From Mesaphorura yosii (Eukaryota > Arthropoda > Collembola > Poduromorpha > Tullbergiidae), in assembly GCA_009869945.1 (NCBI GenBank), contig WIXG01000191.1, positions 1 through 64,000 on the forward strand: DNA of 64,000 nucleotides. Reading direction: 5' to 3'. This document shows positions 49,837 to 61,470 of the stretch, piece by piece (within the stretch, counting starts at the first letter, position 1; each line of letters begins with the position of its first letter). Below the pieces are notes generated by a model. It ran no database searches and was not told where the DNA came from. It was given only the letters and a program-made list of their open reading frames with translations. The translations under genes were made by a program, and so were the position numbers.

Positions 49837-51255
49837 GATAAGACGTAGAGCTTACGTAATGCGTAAGGATCGATCGTGGGAATGAAAACGAAAGTTAATT
49901 GACTGCACAAACGGGAAGACGTCAAGGTTTCCTACCTGCCAAGACGCTGATTGCCAGTTACCATGCGAGAAATGAGAACGAAAGTTTCAAAGAAAACGAA
50001 AGGAAAGGAAGATCGGGGAAGTAAAAAGTCACGAAAAATGATGAATCAGGTATCACACGGCGTATTGCGTGAAACTGTATTTGAGTAGTTTGACATCTGA
50101 CATTGATATTTAACTCAACCCTGCAATTACGCTCAAGTTCAGGTTCAACTTGAACTAAGTTAACTGTATAAGAAGTTTCAAGAAGTGCAATTGCCATTGT
50201 CATTACGCAATGTCAGAATTTCAAGTGTTGACCATCTGGACTGCAACTAAATCATTCTCAGCCAGTGGCCAGTGGTTTCATTTAATCATCTTTCATGCAA
50301 CAATGCAACTTTACTCGGTTGTGGATTTCCTTGTTGATAATCATGTGGAATATTTCTCCTGTTGCACCTTATCAATGGCATACAATCGCACTTCGCAACT
50401 TGGATCCCATCTTTGCCATGTGTTGCTAGGCCATTATATTTACTTGTATACATATTATAACTTGCGTAATAAATAATTGTCAATTGACGTTTGTTTCTCA
50501 TTCTCGCCGGTGCAAATTATTTGCTTTTATGACTCGTATTTCCCCGCAAAATTGCAGCGTGTGGTTGGTCATAAACGTTTACTGTTTAGCAAGATCAAGA
50601 TCGTCATGCAGGTGTTGGTCAAGCTGGTTTTGATCTTATCTCCATTTCCTACTTTTCCCTCTGTCGTCTCAATATCTGGCAAAATTACTTGCAGACTCTG
50701 TGGCTCGTCCGGCCGGTTTTCTGTGCGCATGCCGTAGCAGAAAGGCGTAAACAGATACCGAGGTAGGAAGATGATATAATTAATGACTTGAATGCGTGCT
50801 CAAGATCATTTCCTCTTTATTGTCTTTATCCTCGGTGTATTGTATTATGAATGGACCGACATCCAATTAATAATGAAACCAACACATGCTGTGTCGGTGG
50901 TTTTCGCTTTCAGTCTTTGCTGCAGCATGATTACCTGCGTTTGCCAATAAAACAGAAGATTCGTATTCGGGATTTGCGAATTTGGGAGAAAAACCGGTCT
51001 TGCATCTTAATACCATACTCAATCTCAAATTACAGTCAAAATTCTCATTTTCGCGTTATCTGGTTTATATCGCGAATTTGCACTTTGAGGCTACCTCAAC
51101 AAAAAGTTTTATCATCTGTCATGTCATGTTCATGTCATTAAGAATCCCGTTAGATGTGTGTGCGAAAGTATCATTATTTCGAGCCTTAACTTAAACCCAA
51201 ACTCGTCTATACTTACTTCATTGTTGGATGTTCACTTTTCTGGTCTTTTCTTGGC
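49837..51255. other. Intergenic, about 1.4 kb
   Basis: It lies 3' of the GPCR gene and 5' of the secreted-protein gene. AATAAA at 50468-50473 could end the GPCR transcript if its 3' untranslated region is about 630 bases. Frames of 70-96 codons here have no recognisable motif. Confidence 0.45.
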
Positions 51256-51257
51256 AC

Positions 51258-51265
51258 TATATAAA
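51258..51265 (+). promoter_or_regulatory. TATA box and first non-coding exon of the secreted-protein gene
   Basis: TATATAAA at 51258 is followed 32-34 bases later by TCATAC (51290-51295), an initiator-like site. From there a leader exon would run to 51374. It ends at a canonical GTAAGT donor, and a TTTTCAG acceptor ends at 51444, so the ATG at 51456 sits in the second exon. A focused TATA promoter suggests strong or tissue-specific expression. Confidence 0.7.
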
Positions 51266-51455
51266 CTCAGACGGAGACCAGCGGAGGAGTCATACTGTCT
51301 GAGACTTTTGCCATAAATCTTTCAGCTAACAACAAACCCATTGTCTTTTCTGGCAAAGATTCAGCAACTTCTCGGTAAGTGATCAAATTCTCTACAAACA
51401 CGCGCTGATTCTGCGGTTTGCTAATTGCCCTTGTTTCTTTTCAGACCCTGCCAAA

Positions 51456-52214
51456 ATGGAATCAAAGTCTGTGATCATTGCTTGCATCCTCGTGACGATC
51501 CTCCACACCGTCACATCATTCTCGTACCAGCCACCGGCCTATCGAAGGCACCAGGGGCAGAGCCAGCGCCCGGCTCCCGTACCCGTCCCTGTTCCTGTGC
51601 CAGTCAGGTCATCATCGTCTCAATATCAGCAACCACAAGTAAAGACAGTTGAAGCAAAGCCGGTGGAGCCAATTTACCGTGGCAAGAGCATGATGGAAGC
51701 TGAAATCATCGCGTTAGAGGCTTCAGGGTTCATCGTTCCAGTCATGCCACTCGTTCAAAAGATTATGCGAGACTTGCGAGCAATTCGAACTCACTACAAG
51801 CAGGTTCAAGACATCACGGTCAAAAGCAAGTGGGTTCCAGGTGAGGTCTTCTTGCGCGGGAAGATATCCCAGGACGCCATCGACCGAATAGACGCCAGCG
51901 TGTATGGGCCACTGGAGAATGTCAAGAAGTACACCTTCGGCACCGTCCTCGTCTTCAAGAAGCCATACCACCCAGAAGTTCTCTCAGAAAGACTCTGCGA
52001 GAAATTCAATGTCAAGGCTGAGCCGAATACTTCCGTAGTGCCAAATGGTAACGGGGTAATTGCGTACAACCAGAAAGAAGGTGTTTACACTTTCGAGAAG
52101 GGACCAGGCCAGTTCAGCTATCCAGGATATTCTAGCAATTACGTGTACAAATTTCAAGTGAAGGGGGATGATGTCAAACTCAGGTCGGTTTCTCCTCCAG
52201 GCACACGACTGTAA
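51456..52214 (+). CDS. Secreted Pro-Val-rich protein of unknown family
   Basis: A single coding exon of 252 residues after a leader intron. Residues 1 to about 21 form a signal peptide (hydrophobic core VIIACILVTILHTVTS). A Gln/Pro-rich segment follows, with a Pro-Val repeat at residues 39-50 (PAPVPVPVPVPV) and a Ser run. The remaining 180 residues form a denser, charged domain (EAEIIALEASGFIVPVMPLV, KSKWVPGEVFLRGKIS, KYTFGTVLVFKKPYHPE) and a Gly/Tyr/Pro segment GQFSYPGYSSNYVY. Only one cysteine remains in the mature chain. The mix of proline repeat and aromatic segment recalls structural or cuticle-associated proteins, but no chitin-binding RR consensus is visible. I do not recognise the family. 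The TATA promoter fits high output. Confidence 0.75.
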   Translation: MESKSVIIACILVTILHTVTSFSYQPPAYRRHQGQSQRPAPVPVPVPVPVRSSSSQYQQPQVKTVEAKPVEPIYRGKSMMEAEIIALEASGFIVPVMPLVQKIMRDLRAIRTHYKQVQDITVKSKWVPGEVFLRGKISQDAIDRIDASVYGPLENVKKYTFGTVLVFKKPYHPEVLSERLCEKFNVKAEPNTSVVPNGNGVIAYNQKEGVYTFEKGPGQFSYPGYSSNYVYKFQVKGDDVKLRSVSPPGTRL

Positions 52215-52584
52215 TCTCTAATCCTACCAAGACTTAATTTATTGGCTATTGTGATGTTTTTACTCGTCCGACGTTGTTGAATAAATTTTGAAATCAGTCA
52301 AATGCTCAAAAATGTCATCTTCATTTATTTTTTGCAAAGCGAATCAGAATAATTCATACATTACAATGCACGGATTGACGTCTGATACAAAGCAAGAGCC
52401 AATTAAGGTTCTAACATTTGTCTCGTTGGTTTCCCAGATTTATATTATTGTGTCGCTGCTTCACTCTAAAGTAACGCACGCAAGACATTTAAAATTTGTG
52501 CAAAACGGAAAGCTTTTACTGCGTTTTATAAAGTACAAATTTGTAATGCTCATTGTGTTGGAATATTTCAGACTTCCATTGATT
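52215..52584. other. Intergenic, convergent 3' ends
   Basis: It lies between the secreted-protein gene (+) and the P450 gene (-). It carries the poly(A) signal of the former and is otherwise AT-rich. The 106-codon frame at 52288-52608 is unsupported. Confidence 0.5.
52280..52285 (+). terminator. Poly(A) signal of the secreted-protein gene
   Basis: AATAAA 66 bases after the stop codon. Confidence 0.65.
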
Positions 52585-54590
52585 TTAAAATACGCGTGGC
52601 GTAATTAATGCGTGGTACGGCTGTGGCGCCATCGTGAGTCCAAACCTTGGATTCTTCGTCGTGGGTGCTGGGTGTGACGGTGAGACCTCAAACGTATAGT
52701 TTTGCAACATTGTTGTGAAGTATGTAAATAGGGTTGCTCTCGCCAGCACTTCGCCTAGACAAACGCGTTTTCCTGAAATTCACAATAACAATGTATGGGC
52801 AAGCTATTGAATGAATTAAAGCCATGTTAGAAAGGCGCATTACAATATAGTAACGGTTATTTACCTGTTCCGAAAACTAAGAGTTTCTCTGCGTTGACAA
52901 TTCGATTGTCTGTGTCCAGAAATCGTTCCGGTTGGAACTCCTCCGGATTCTTCCAGATCTTTGGATTCAGGTGGACGGTGTAAGTGTTCAGGAAGGTGAA
53001 TGTGCCCTGAAACAGGCAATACGTTTGCTAACGACTATAACTGCAGGGTCCAGAAGCAAGTACTTTACCTTTGGGATGATATATGATTTCAGCTTCGTGT
53101 CCTGCGTTGGTGAGCGCATGACCATGGGCACAACATTGGCCAACCGTTGAATTTCGAGTATAGTGGCCTCCGTGTACGGCATGCTGTTGGAAATGTCCAA
53201 AATGATAAAGAAAAGTTATCGCGGAAATACAGACATTCATTACATTTCATGGAATTCTCACTTTGGCTTATCCGCAGCAGTTGGGAAGCGATTGAATCCA
53301 ACGACTCGACCGATTTCTTCTTGCACTTTCCTCTGCACATCAGGATTCAGTATCATGTACGCCATTCCAAACTCTAGTGTGTTTGCTGTCGTTTCGGAGC
53401 CGGCCACAAACAAGTCAAGCACCGTTGTGATGAACTGCTGATCTATTTGGAGATTTGAATTTACTTTCCAGATGGAGCGAGGCGTAAGGCGTGAGATCAG
53501 TACCTGTATACACAGTCTCCACGGGGTTTCCACGATGCCTATCGATTTCCAGCAAGAATACATCAATGAAGTCCTTCTGATCCTGTTTGTAGTAACCTTC
53601 AGCTCTTCTTTCATCCAGAATGCTCTGCAGTTAAACTTACAGTCAAAAAGTGTTCGCGGTTATTTGAAATAATTGAAAGCTGAATGTATACCTGAAAGTC
53701 ACTTTGCATCTTCGCAATAAGCTCCAACCTGACTTGCCCGTATCCCGTTAATCTCGGCAAAATCTTGTTGAGGAAAGGGTAGGCCATCAAAATGTTGCCA
53801 GTCGCATTGATAAGCTTCATCACTTCTCCAAAACTTCTCACGAGTTTCTGCAACCTTTCATCGTCGTGCGCGAATCTGATACCCGCCATCATGCTCCAAA
53901 GTATATTCAATACGGACACGGTGAAGAATTGCTCCATCGGAATTTCTCCATTTGTCGTCCTCAGCCGGTCATTTAGTCTGTTGAGGAGCTCGTGAAGTTC
54001 TTCTTCCATGACCGCTTCCTGCCCTTTCTGCTTGCCAAACCCAAAATCGCGAAGTGTACGGATAGAGAACCGGCGAAGCTCCTTCCACGTGTCGCCATTG
54101 CCCCACAAAACTCCTGCGTGGTATTGTTATTTTATTACGATAATCTAACGGAAAATGAATTGGAATTACGTACCTAAATTTTTGCCCCACGACCTCTCCT
54201 TCACGTAGTCGTTCTCACCGCGATCCGACCAATTTTCGCCAGTTAAAACTTCCCTCATGACTTCAGGATCGTGAACAACCACTGTAAATACAAAAGCACA
54301 GAAATGTTAACTAACCATGCAAGACAGTTCAAGCTCGCAGGCATTTTGTGGTCCGTCATACCCTGCCAAAGCGTCCCAAACTTGATTGTCATCATGTCCC
54401 CATACTCCTGACTCAATTTTTGAAGCATGAGGTACGGCGGTTCCTTCGCTCGTAAAGCCAGTTGGATAATGGTTCCAAGAAACGGAAGGCGGGTTGGACC
54501 TGGTGGCAGATTCTTGCCCGTGACATAATTGTCGTACAGGGACCAGAGAACAAGAGCAAGGAGAGCTAACAGCAGAAACTCAGCAAGCAT
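52585..54590 (-). CDS. Cytochrome P450, CYP2 clan
   Basis: Eight exons on the minus strand: 54362-54590, 54174-54281, 53692-54113, 53504-53624, 53262-53442, 53069-53183, 52865-53006, 52585-52772. They give 501 residues. It opens MLAEFLLLALLALVLWSLY, an ER membrane anchor. A proline hinge LPPGPTRLPFLG follows. Later landmarks are the C-helix WKELRRFSIRTLRDFG, the oxygen-binding AGSETT, the ExxR motif in EIQR, the PERF-type block FQPERF and the haem loop FGTGKRVCLGE with ligand Cys444. The N-terminal hinge and the WxxxRR-FSxxxLRDFG pattern mark the CYP2 clan, which in arthropods includes ecdysteroid and xenobiotic enzymes. Substrate cannot be predicted. All key residues are present. Introns are 60-92 bases. 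The start used is the first ATG; it gives an anchor of normal length. Confidence 0.93.
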
Positions 54591-56037
54591 TTTAGTGTTG
54601 CAAAACGTTGGGCACAAAGTTGTAATAGTTCCACCGAACTGAATAGCGAAAGACTGAACTCGAGATCTCTGAATGAAGATTTAAGTACTGATGCTTATCT
54701 GTAGTTCAACGTGCTACTTACTCCAGATCGTTGAAAACGTTGAGCTTTGGACTCGTACCCGCGCACGATTTATCCATTTGTAAGATGGTTAACTCAGTTA
54801 AAATCCAATTCCCTCGTTCATAAACCAACGCCGGTCAATTCAGACATCCGAGCTATATTTACACATGCCTGAAGTGGGCATGGTACATTACGTAATCTGA
54901 GTTGTATTTTGCTTGCATGTTATCAGGACTCTGAGTCCAATGGTCCGAAGTTCGATCGCACAATCATCAGTTAAACAGCGACACAGCGATCTCTCCATCA
55001 CGATTGATGCACGTACGCCAATCGTATACGCACCACACACAAACACCAACTCGAGTCTCTTGTGATTCATCAACGAAATGAAATGTTGTAAACACGGTTT
55101 TTTTTTACCTTTTTGACTTCCTTTTACCTGAACCACGCAATAATCATACAGTTCATGTGTTGAGGTAATAGAATATAATTATTGTGGTATCACAAGTAGA
55201 ACATTCAGTGGTAGCAAAACTTTTAGAATGTTCTACATACGTTCCTACATTCACGTGATCTGTCTAGCGTCGTCATCTAAGCGGCCTTATTTTGATTCCC
55301 ATGATGGCGGCATAAGAAATTCCACATTTTTTGCGGTGAATTTGGGTAAACGCAAATGAATGAAACGAAAGTTAAAGTTCATTAACTGGGCGCTCAGGTG
55401 ACTTAATTTCATCATATAACACGAACTGACATAATTTCGACACTCGTCGCCTATTCTATTGTCAATTTTTGAAGGCAAGGGTCAGTTTGTTCTTTCTTCA
55501 CTCGCAATAAACATGGCACACGACATCACGCAACACGTAAATGTAATTTGAAAATTAGAGGCTGGTTTTGGTGAACGATGAAAGAGCGAAGAACGAAATA
55601 ATTGTAATGCCTACCTGTAAAGAGTGAGTTTACTAAGATCACCACAAAACACAAAAGTTATTGGCCGTCTCACAAAGTTCAAAGTAAATGGTACGGAAAA
55701 CACATCTCGCATTTGCACCATCGCGTCTGAGCTGCGATTAAGGTGGAGTGGACTAATTACCCATACCCATGAATCATGCTTAACTTCTCGTTACCGGTGT
55801 AGCCGGTGTCGTAATGTACTCGACGTGAGTGAACTTCTTGTACCTGTTCTCTTATGCACAATAAATTGCAAAACTCTTCCTTTTCTTGACCCCAAAAATG
55901 CGGTGACGATGAACTTGTACGCTCCATCACAGATAAAAACGATTTGTTCGCAGAATTGAGACCGATCATTTGCCAAAGTTTATTCAAGCGTGAGCGTGGC
56001 AGGTGTTTGTCTACACAACACAACATTGAGATTCAAT
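54591..56037. other. Intergenic, about 1.4 kb
   Basis: It lies between the diverging P450 (-) and Hint (+) genes. I looked upstream of the Hint gene for an exon coding a signal peptide or a hedgehog-like N-domain and found none. Confidence 0.45.
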
Positions 56038-56688
56038 ATGGTTTGTTGCTGCTGTTTTCCACCTTCGGCCAAAGTGCTCACAGGAAGTGGCTACGTCGTG
56101 ATTGGAGACCTGAAATTGGCCGACAAGCCGCTTGCACTCAGCAAGGGAAATGGCAGACTTAAAGAGACGGAATTCTACGCCTATTTGCATTACGATCCTC
56201 AGCTAAGCGCCGAGTTTCTGGTCCTGAAGTGCGACAACGGTGCCGAGCTCATAATTTCCGAGAAGCATTTGCTCTTTCGCATGAACAAAAGTGGAAGTGG
56301 AAAGTCCAAAGCAGTTCAAGCGCAAGATATCGCGATTGGTGATAGGCTTTTGTTCTTGGATGAAAAGAAGATCATTTCAAGTCCGAAGGTGATGGAAATT
56401 GGGAGAAGAACCATCGTTGGCGTTTTTGCTCCGTTAACAGAAAATGGCAAACTAATTGTCGACGGTTTTCAAGCGTCGTGTTACGCCGAAGTCGGTTCGC
56501 ACAAGCTCGCTCATGCTGCGATGGCTCCATTGAGATTGTGGTATCGAAGCCTCAAATTGGTCAAACCGGGATTGCAAAAAGCTTCGAGGTTGGGAGTAAA
56601 CAATGATGGGAACGGGAAGAAAGAGAAAGATGAAATTCACGCGTATGCCAGAGCGTTGACGTTATTACGTTATGGAGTACGCGTCTAA
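56038..56688 (+). CDS. Stand-alone Hint (hedgehog C-terminal autoprocessing-type) domain protein
   Basis: An intron-less gene of 216 residues. It starts MVCCCCFPPSAKVLTGSG. Cys6-Phe7 corresponds to the first residues of the hedgehog Hint domain (CFxxxAxV), with Cys as the self-splicing nucleophile. Other Hint blocks follow in order: GDLKLAD, LKCDNGAELIISEKHLLF (the conserved His of the TxxH-like site), a later GDRLLFLDE block, and GVFAPLTENGKLIVDGFQ-ASCYAE-HKLAHAAMAPLR. The last is the typical Hog end with the second Cys and the AH-AP-R signature. Nothing precedes the domain except five residues. There is no signal peptide and no hedgehog signalling domain. The 45-residue tail is lysine-rich. 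Related hog-only genes are known in nematodes and some other protostomes. The role is unknown. Confidence 0.85.
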   Translation: MVCCCCFPPSAKVLTGSGYVVIGDLKLADKPLALSKGNGRLKETEFYAYLHYDPQLSAEFLVLKCDNGAELIISEKHLLFRMNKSGSGKSKAVQAQDIAIGDRLLFLDEKKIISSPKVMEIGRRTIVGVFAPLTENGKLIVDGFQASCYAEVGSHKLAHAAMAPLRLWYRSLKLVKPGLQKASRLGVNNDGNGKKEKDEIHAYARALTLLRYGVRV

Positions 56689-57350
56689 AAAGATGACTAT
56701 ATTAAGTTCGATACAGTATTTGCTCATTTGTGACGCTAGGCTCAATTGTATGTATGAAGTATTAAAAACTGGGAAATAAATATCATTAATATCTTGCACA
56801 ATTCTTCAAAGGCCTACAGAATGTAGCCACGTATATATTCTTATCCGCTTGTCCAAACATCCTGCTGCTTCATATTTTATGATGCAAGCTGGTCGTCTTA
56901 ACTTGTAATTGCTAATAAGATGTATCATTTTGACCTGACCTTTTCCTTTTTGAATCGGCGGCATACAACTTACAAGATTATAGAATCAATATTTCTTACT
57001 GGGACTGTTTTACTGGGCGATGGTGATGAGTAAACCACAGAAGCAAGTGACCACAATGCTGAACAGGATGTTTGTCATTTTTGATATACCATGCAAAACC
57101 TGAGTTCTCTTACATAGTGATGATCTAATGAAGAAATGACAACACGGTAGCGGCTTTTCGTCTCAGCCATAAAATTCATTCACATAACGAATTCATTCAT
57201 TCTAAACGAATAAGAAAATATCTACTACATTGCTTGAATCATTGAATAATTGAGTGCATGGACAGGAATCTCCTTCCAATAAACTGAGATTTGGCCCGTT
57301 ATATCCGAAAGAAGGAACGAAATACAGTTAATTAAGTAAAACAACAAAAT
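56689..57350. other. Intergenic, about 660 bases
   Basis: It holds the 3' end of the Hint gene and the upstream region of the TRPA gene. No other exon was seen. Confidence 0.5.
56775..56780 (+). terminator. Poly(A) signal of the Hint gene
   Basis: AATAAA 87 bases after the stop. An ATTAAA variant lies just upstream. Confidence 0.6.
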
Positions 57351-60300
57351 ATGTTTAAGGTTCACGAAGCTGCCTTTTTGGGAAATGTGCCCAAACTTGA
57401 AAGATTACTGGAGCAGGAAGATGGTGGCAATTGGGTGCATCAACTCAACTTTCACAAAAGAACTCCACTACACGAATGCGCCCGTGGAGATGGTAACTCC
57501 TTAAATCTACTAAATTCTTGCAAACTCAGGCGTCGCGTAATTGCTTTTTTCAGGTGGTTCTCAATCTTTGAAAATCGCCCAGATCATATTGCAGCACATC
57601 ACATCTGAGCAGTTGGGAGCGTATCTGAAACAGGTTGACGACGAGAATTCGACGGCTCTGTATTATGCCGTAAACAATTCCAACGTGAACTTGGTTGAAG
57701 TTTTACTGGAAGCTGAGGCGACCTCGGGCTCGTCCGCGAGAGGCGATGGGGAAGAGCAGCAGCAGCGAAGTAGTCGGCAGAATCAGCCCGGCACAAGCGA
57801 CGGACCGAAGTCTCTGATGAACCTGGCAACTGTAAACGGATCCTTGCCAGTATTGAAATTGCTCTTAAAGTTCGGATACACAATCGAGAGGGAGGAGTAT
57901 GGAAGACTGTTACAAACGTCGGTTGTTAAAAGTGAGGACCAAGTCGACTCTATGATAATGTATGAAAGAGATTGTCAAGAATGTTATTTTTCAGAAAATT
58001 CGCCTAGCCACGTCGAAATCTTCAAATTCGTAATTGACCTCATGATCGAAACCGAAATTCTGGATGAAATTCAGCAACTAGACGACTGCGTCAAGTATAT
58101 TTTGCATTACGCAGCTAAGCATTGCAATTTGGGGATACTTCAAGCAATTGCAAGTCATCCTACTCTCGCAGCAGAGTACTTTCCCTTCCTTAGACGTAGA
58201 AATCAATTCACGCCGATGCATTACACGTTAAAATCATGTATGCTCTTAAGATAAAATATTTGCTGACTGAAACAAACGTTATCCATTATTGCATCAGGGA
58301 ATGACGAGAAATTTGCTACATGCGTCCATTTGCTACTGGAGAAATGCTTTAATTCCGGATACGCTGGAATTGTTCTGTACGAAGAACTCTACAACTCGAA
58401 GGTTAGCCCATTGAATTTCGCGTTTGAAGAAATTAGACAGCATAACGCCCCATACTATGTTGTGAAAGCCATGGTGGAAAACCTGCCCACAAGAAGCCCA
58501 GAGTGCTGGTAAGCGCTTTGCATTAAAATAAGGGCTTCAGAAAAGTACGCCTTTGAGTTTGACTTGGTTTGTCCTTTATTGGCAGGGAGAAAGTACGAAG
58601 CAACGAGTCCATCATCAACAGACTGTACGACTTCACTCCGCATGTTGTGCCAATTCTGATTAATCATTCTACAAAGTTGCTAAATTTTGAATCAGTGCAA
58701 CTTGACTTCGGGTAATGATACCACAAATTGACATTTAACCTCCAAATTCTTACAAGAAGCGAAAATGTAATGTCAAGTACCGTTTTCTTTCGCACAGGTG
58801 CGTAATACCAGTTAACTCGTCTCGCAGTCCAGAGGATAACAATAAGGATATTCGTGACGAGTCCGGGCCGGCCCATCTGAAAAAGCCTGAAACTCGGTAC
58901 TTACGTAAAATTCTGGGGAAGGAAGCTGCAATTCAACGATATGTTTTATTGCACCCAGTTGTCAAAATATATTTGGAAGTAAAATATAAATCGTTCTATA
59001 CCTTCAATCTACTTTGCTGCCTCACTCAGGTAAGCTTCACATTCATTGCAATGCAGTGTTTGTGTTCGTAATGAAGCTGATTATAGTGGCCATATTCTGT
59101 AGATTGTGTTCCTGGCATGCTACACTTATCTGATTCCGTCCAAGTACTCAACTGATGTTGATGATGTAGAGAATGCAACTACCACGAATGGTTGTGATTT
59201 CCCATGCGCTGCCAAACCTCTGTCCCAGACACAAAGCGAAGTCAACGGAGAAGATGCTTTCGATTATCATACGTATCTCCACTTCCTGCTCGCAACCATT
59301 ATTATGGCGGTGTATGTGATCCCAAATGGACTGAAAGAAGTATGGCAACTCATGAGTTACCGGTTCATATACTTCAAAGCTCTTATAAATTGGGTACAAC
59401 TCATCAATTTGGTGTTCGTAACAATGATTTGCTTGGAATGCTTCTGGAATGTGACCACTTTACATCCCATCGCAGCTGTAAGTTTTTAGCTCGTATTGAG
59501 TGCAAGGCATACTGATTCTCTGACTTAGAACGCTTTGTCTTGGAACTAGATAAGTGGGCTGCTGTCGGGGATCTTATTCTTACGGGAGTTGTCCAAGATT
59601 TTTACCGAATGCAATATCTGGAGTTCAGCCCTGCTCAAGGTAAGGGAATTCCTGCTTCAGTGCAAAGGGAGAATGATTGTTTCCACTCACATGTTGCGTT
59701 TTCAGGTCGTGACAAGGTGTATAAAGTTAGCCATCTATTTCCTCCCACTTTTGATCGGATTTTATTTGGCATTCAAAGTATTAATTCCATGGGTAAGAGT
59801 GTGAACTTACACAATTGACCACAACCGTCAGTCCCAACTGCTAATTGACTTCCTCTAGAGAAGCTTTAATTACTGGCTAAGCGGAATTGGGCACATGCTA
59901 ATTCTGATGACGGGAGAATTCGAATACGATGAGACATTTAATAACAAATCAAGATCACCAGAATGGCAATTATTTTTAGCGACAATCAGTTTTCTTTCCT
60001 TTGTGATGGTGATTGTAATTGCCTTATCAAATCTCCTTATCGCGGTGGCAGTGGAAGATATCAAGGTACAGAACTCACAACCACGGCTCACCGCTCACCG
60101 ACTTTGTACGCCTTTATTTCTCTCACTCTTTCTTATTGTAGGTACTAAGAAGAGATTCGGAATTCAAGTCATCGGCGAGTCGTCTGGAAAATATGTACAA
60201 CCTGGAAATGGTATATCTGACAATGTCCAAATTCACCTGCATCAAGCGAATGCTCGACTGTCCAAATTTCATGTACAAGGTAATTACGCGCATGCTGGTT

Positions 60301-60517
60301 ACAGTAAATGAATGCTTTTGCAGCAGCGGAAGTGATGAGTCAAAAAGGAAACATATTTCAGCATTGTAAGTGCAACAATGCAATGCCAAGTCCCTCCTTA
60401 CAAAATTCTCATCGTTCACTTTGATACAGGGCGCTGCAAATGTCAGATGATGGAAAGTTAATCGTGCCAAAGGATTCATTTTCGTCTGAAGAACTTCAAG
60501 AAATGGGTTTTATTTAG
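57351..60517 (+). CDS. TRPA-type cation channel (painless-like)
   Basis: Twelve exons: 57351-57492, 57554-57931, 57995-58237, 58298-58508, 58586-58711, 58798-59029, 59103-59477, 59550-59639, 59706-59792, 59859-60065, 60142-60365, 60430-60517. They give 800 residues. The N-terminal half carries ankyrin-like units (HKRTPLHECARGD, NSTALYYAVNNSNVNLVEVL, ILHYAAKHCNLGIL, RNQFTPMHYTLK). Six membrane segments follow from about residue 435. The pre-S1 block HPVVKIYLEVKYKSFYTFN is typical of painless-like TRPA proteins. S5 reads LAIYFLPLLIGFYLAFKVL. The pore reads MLILMTGEFEYDE (about 640-652) and S6 ends ALSNLLIAVAVEDI. Such channels sense heat, touch or irritants in sensory neurons. The intron at 57932-57994 (63 bases) has no stop in frame and is inferred from size and borders. 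The last two exons are the least sure part. Confidence 0.87.
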
Positions 60518-60739
60518 CTTAAATCAACGTTACAAAGCTCAGGCAATCAGGCAAGATCGGTTTGTTAATACTTTAATGGGCGGATAAATGTACAAAGTTG
60601 CATGGCATTGCATAATGAAGTTAATTCGCTGTTAATTAGCGAAAGGTTAATTCATGGATAAAGCTCAATATTTTTCCTGTATGCCACCATTAGATTGCAG
60701 GAATGATTTTTCACCGCTGTTTTCAGTGATCAAGTAGAA

Positions 60740-61470
60740 TCAGCCATCAGCATTGACAACTTTCCACTTCTGTGAGTCACCGTCCTCCGACTGACCGGCC
60801 AAGATTAGACTCTTGCCACTAAATAAGAAAGACAAGATTAGTTATACAATGTTGAGTAGCTTCATTTCACATTCATGTTATCACGTAATGTTAACTTACT
60901 CTTCCGCGACTGTAACATAATGGACCAAGTCTTTGAGCATGCAAGTGATCAGACACGATAATTCATTCTGATCTTTCACCTCTGTGAGGGTAAACACTTG
61001 TTGCAGATTCTTGTTATTTTTCTAGGTTTAGAAATGAGATCATTGAAGTTGCAGTAGTGTTCTCTTGTGCCATTAAAAATCTTCTTGTATTATTAATTGC
61101 TTACGCTCAACACGAGAGTTGGCACTTCCGCATTGTCGAAAACTGATATTAGTTTTTGCATTCCGTCTACCAGGATGTAAAACTTGAACGCATCTGAAAT
61201 ATAAACAATGCATTTTATGATTTAATTAATAAAATACAGCACAAAATATTGTACGCACCTCCACACTTTTCAGTCGTGAAAACGCTTCCGTTTCCGTCCG
61301 ACGAGCATATTAATTGTCCTTTTCCATCGACTGCAATTTCTGGGCCCTGTTGTCAAATTCCAGACGCGGTAAAGATATACTAACTGTAGATTAGAAGGTT
61401 TATAATTGGTATGTACCTGAGGCCCGCTGTTAATCAGTTTGCATTTATTAAAATTAATATTGAAACTCAT
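60740..61470 (-). CDS. Small unrecognised protein, probable diverged beta-trefoil
   Basis: Five exons on the minus strand (61417-61470, 61259-61346, 61105-61193, 60900-61021, 60740-60818) encode 143 residues. There is no signal peptide, so it is probably cytosolic. I know no close family. Three repeat-like blocks end DAFKFYI, LQQVFTL and SQKWKVV, placed like the three Q-x-W ends of the beta-trefoil protein at 44803-45619. The intron phases 0,1,0,2 are the same as the last four there, and introns 3 and 4 fall at equivalent places just before repeat ends 2 and 3. This suggests an old duplication followed by strong divergence. The frame is open from ATG to stop over all five exons. Six cysteines are scattered without an evident pattern. 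The gene is tail to tail with the TRPA gene, only 222 bases from its stop. Confidence 0.65.
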
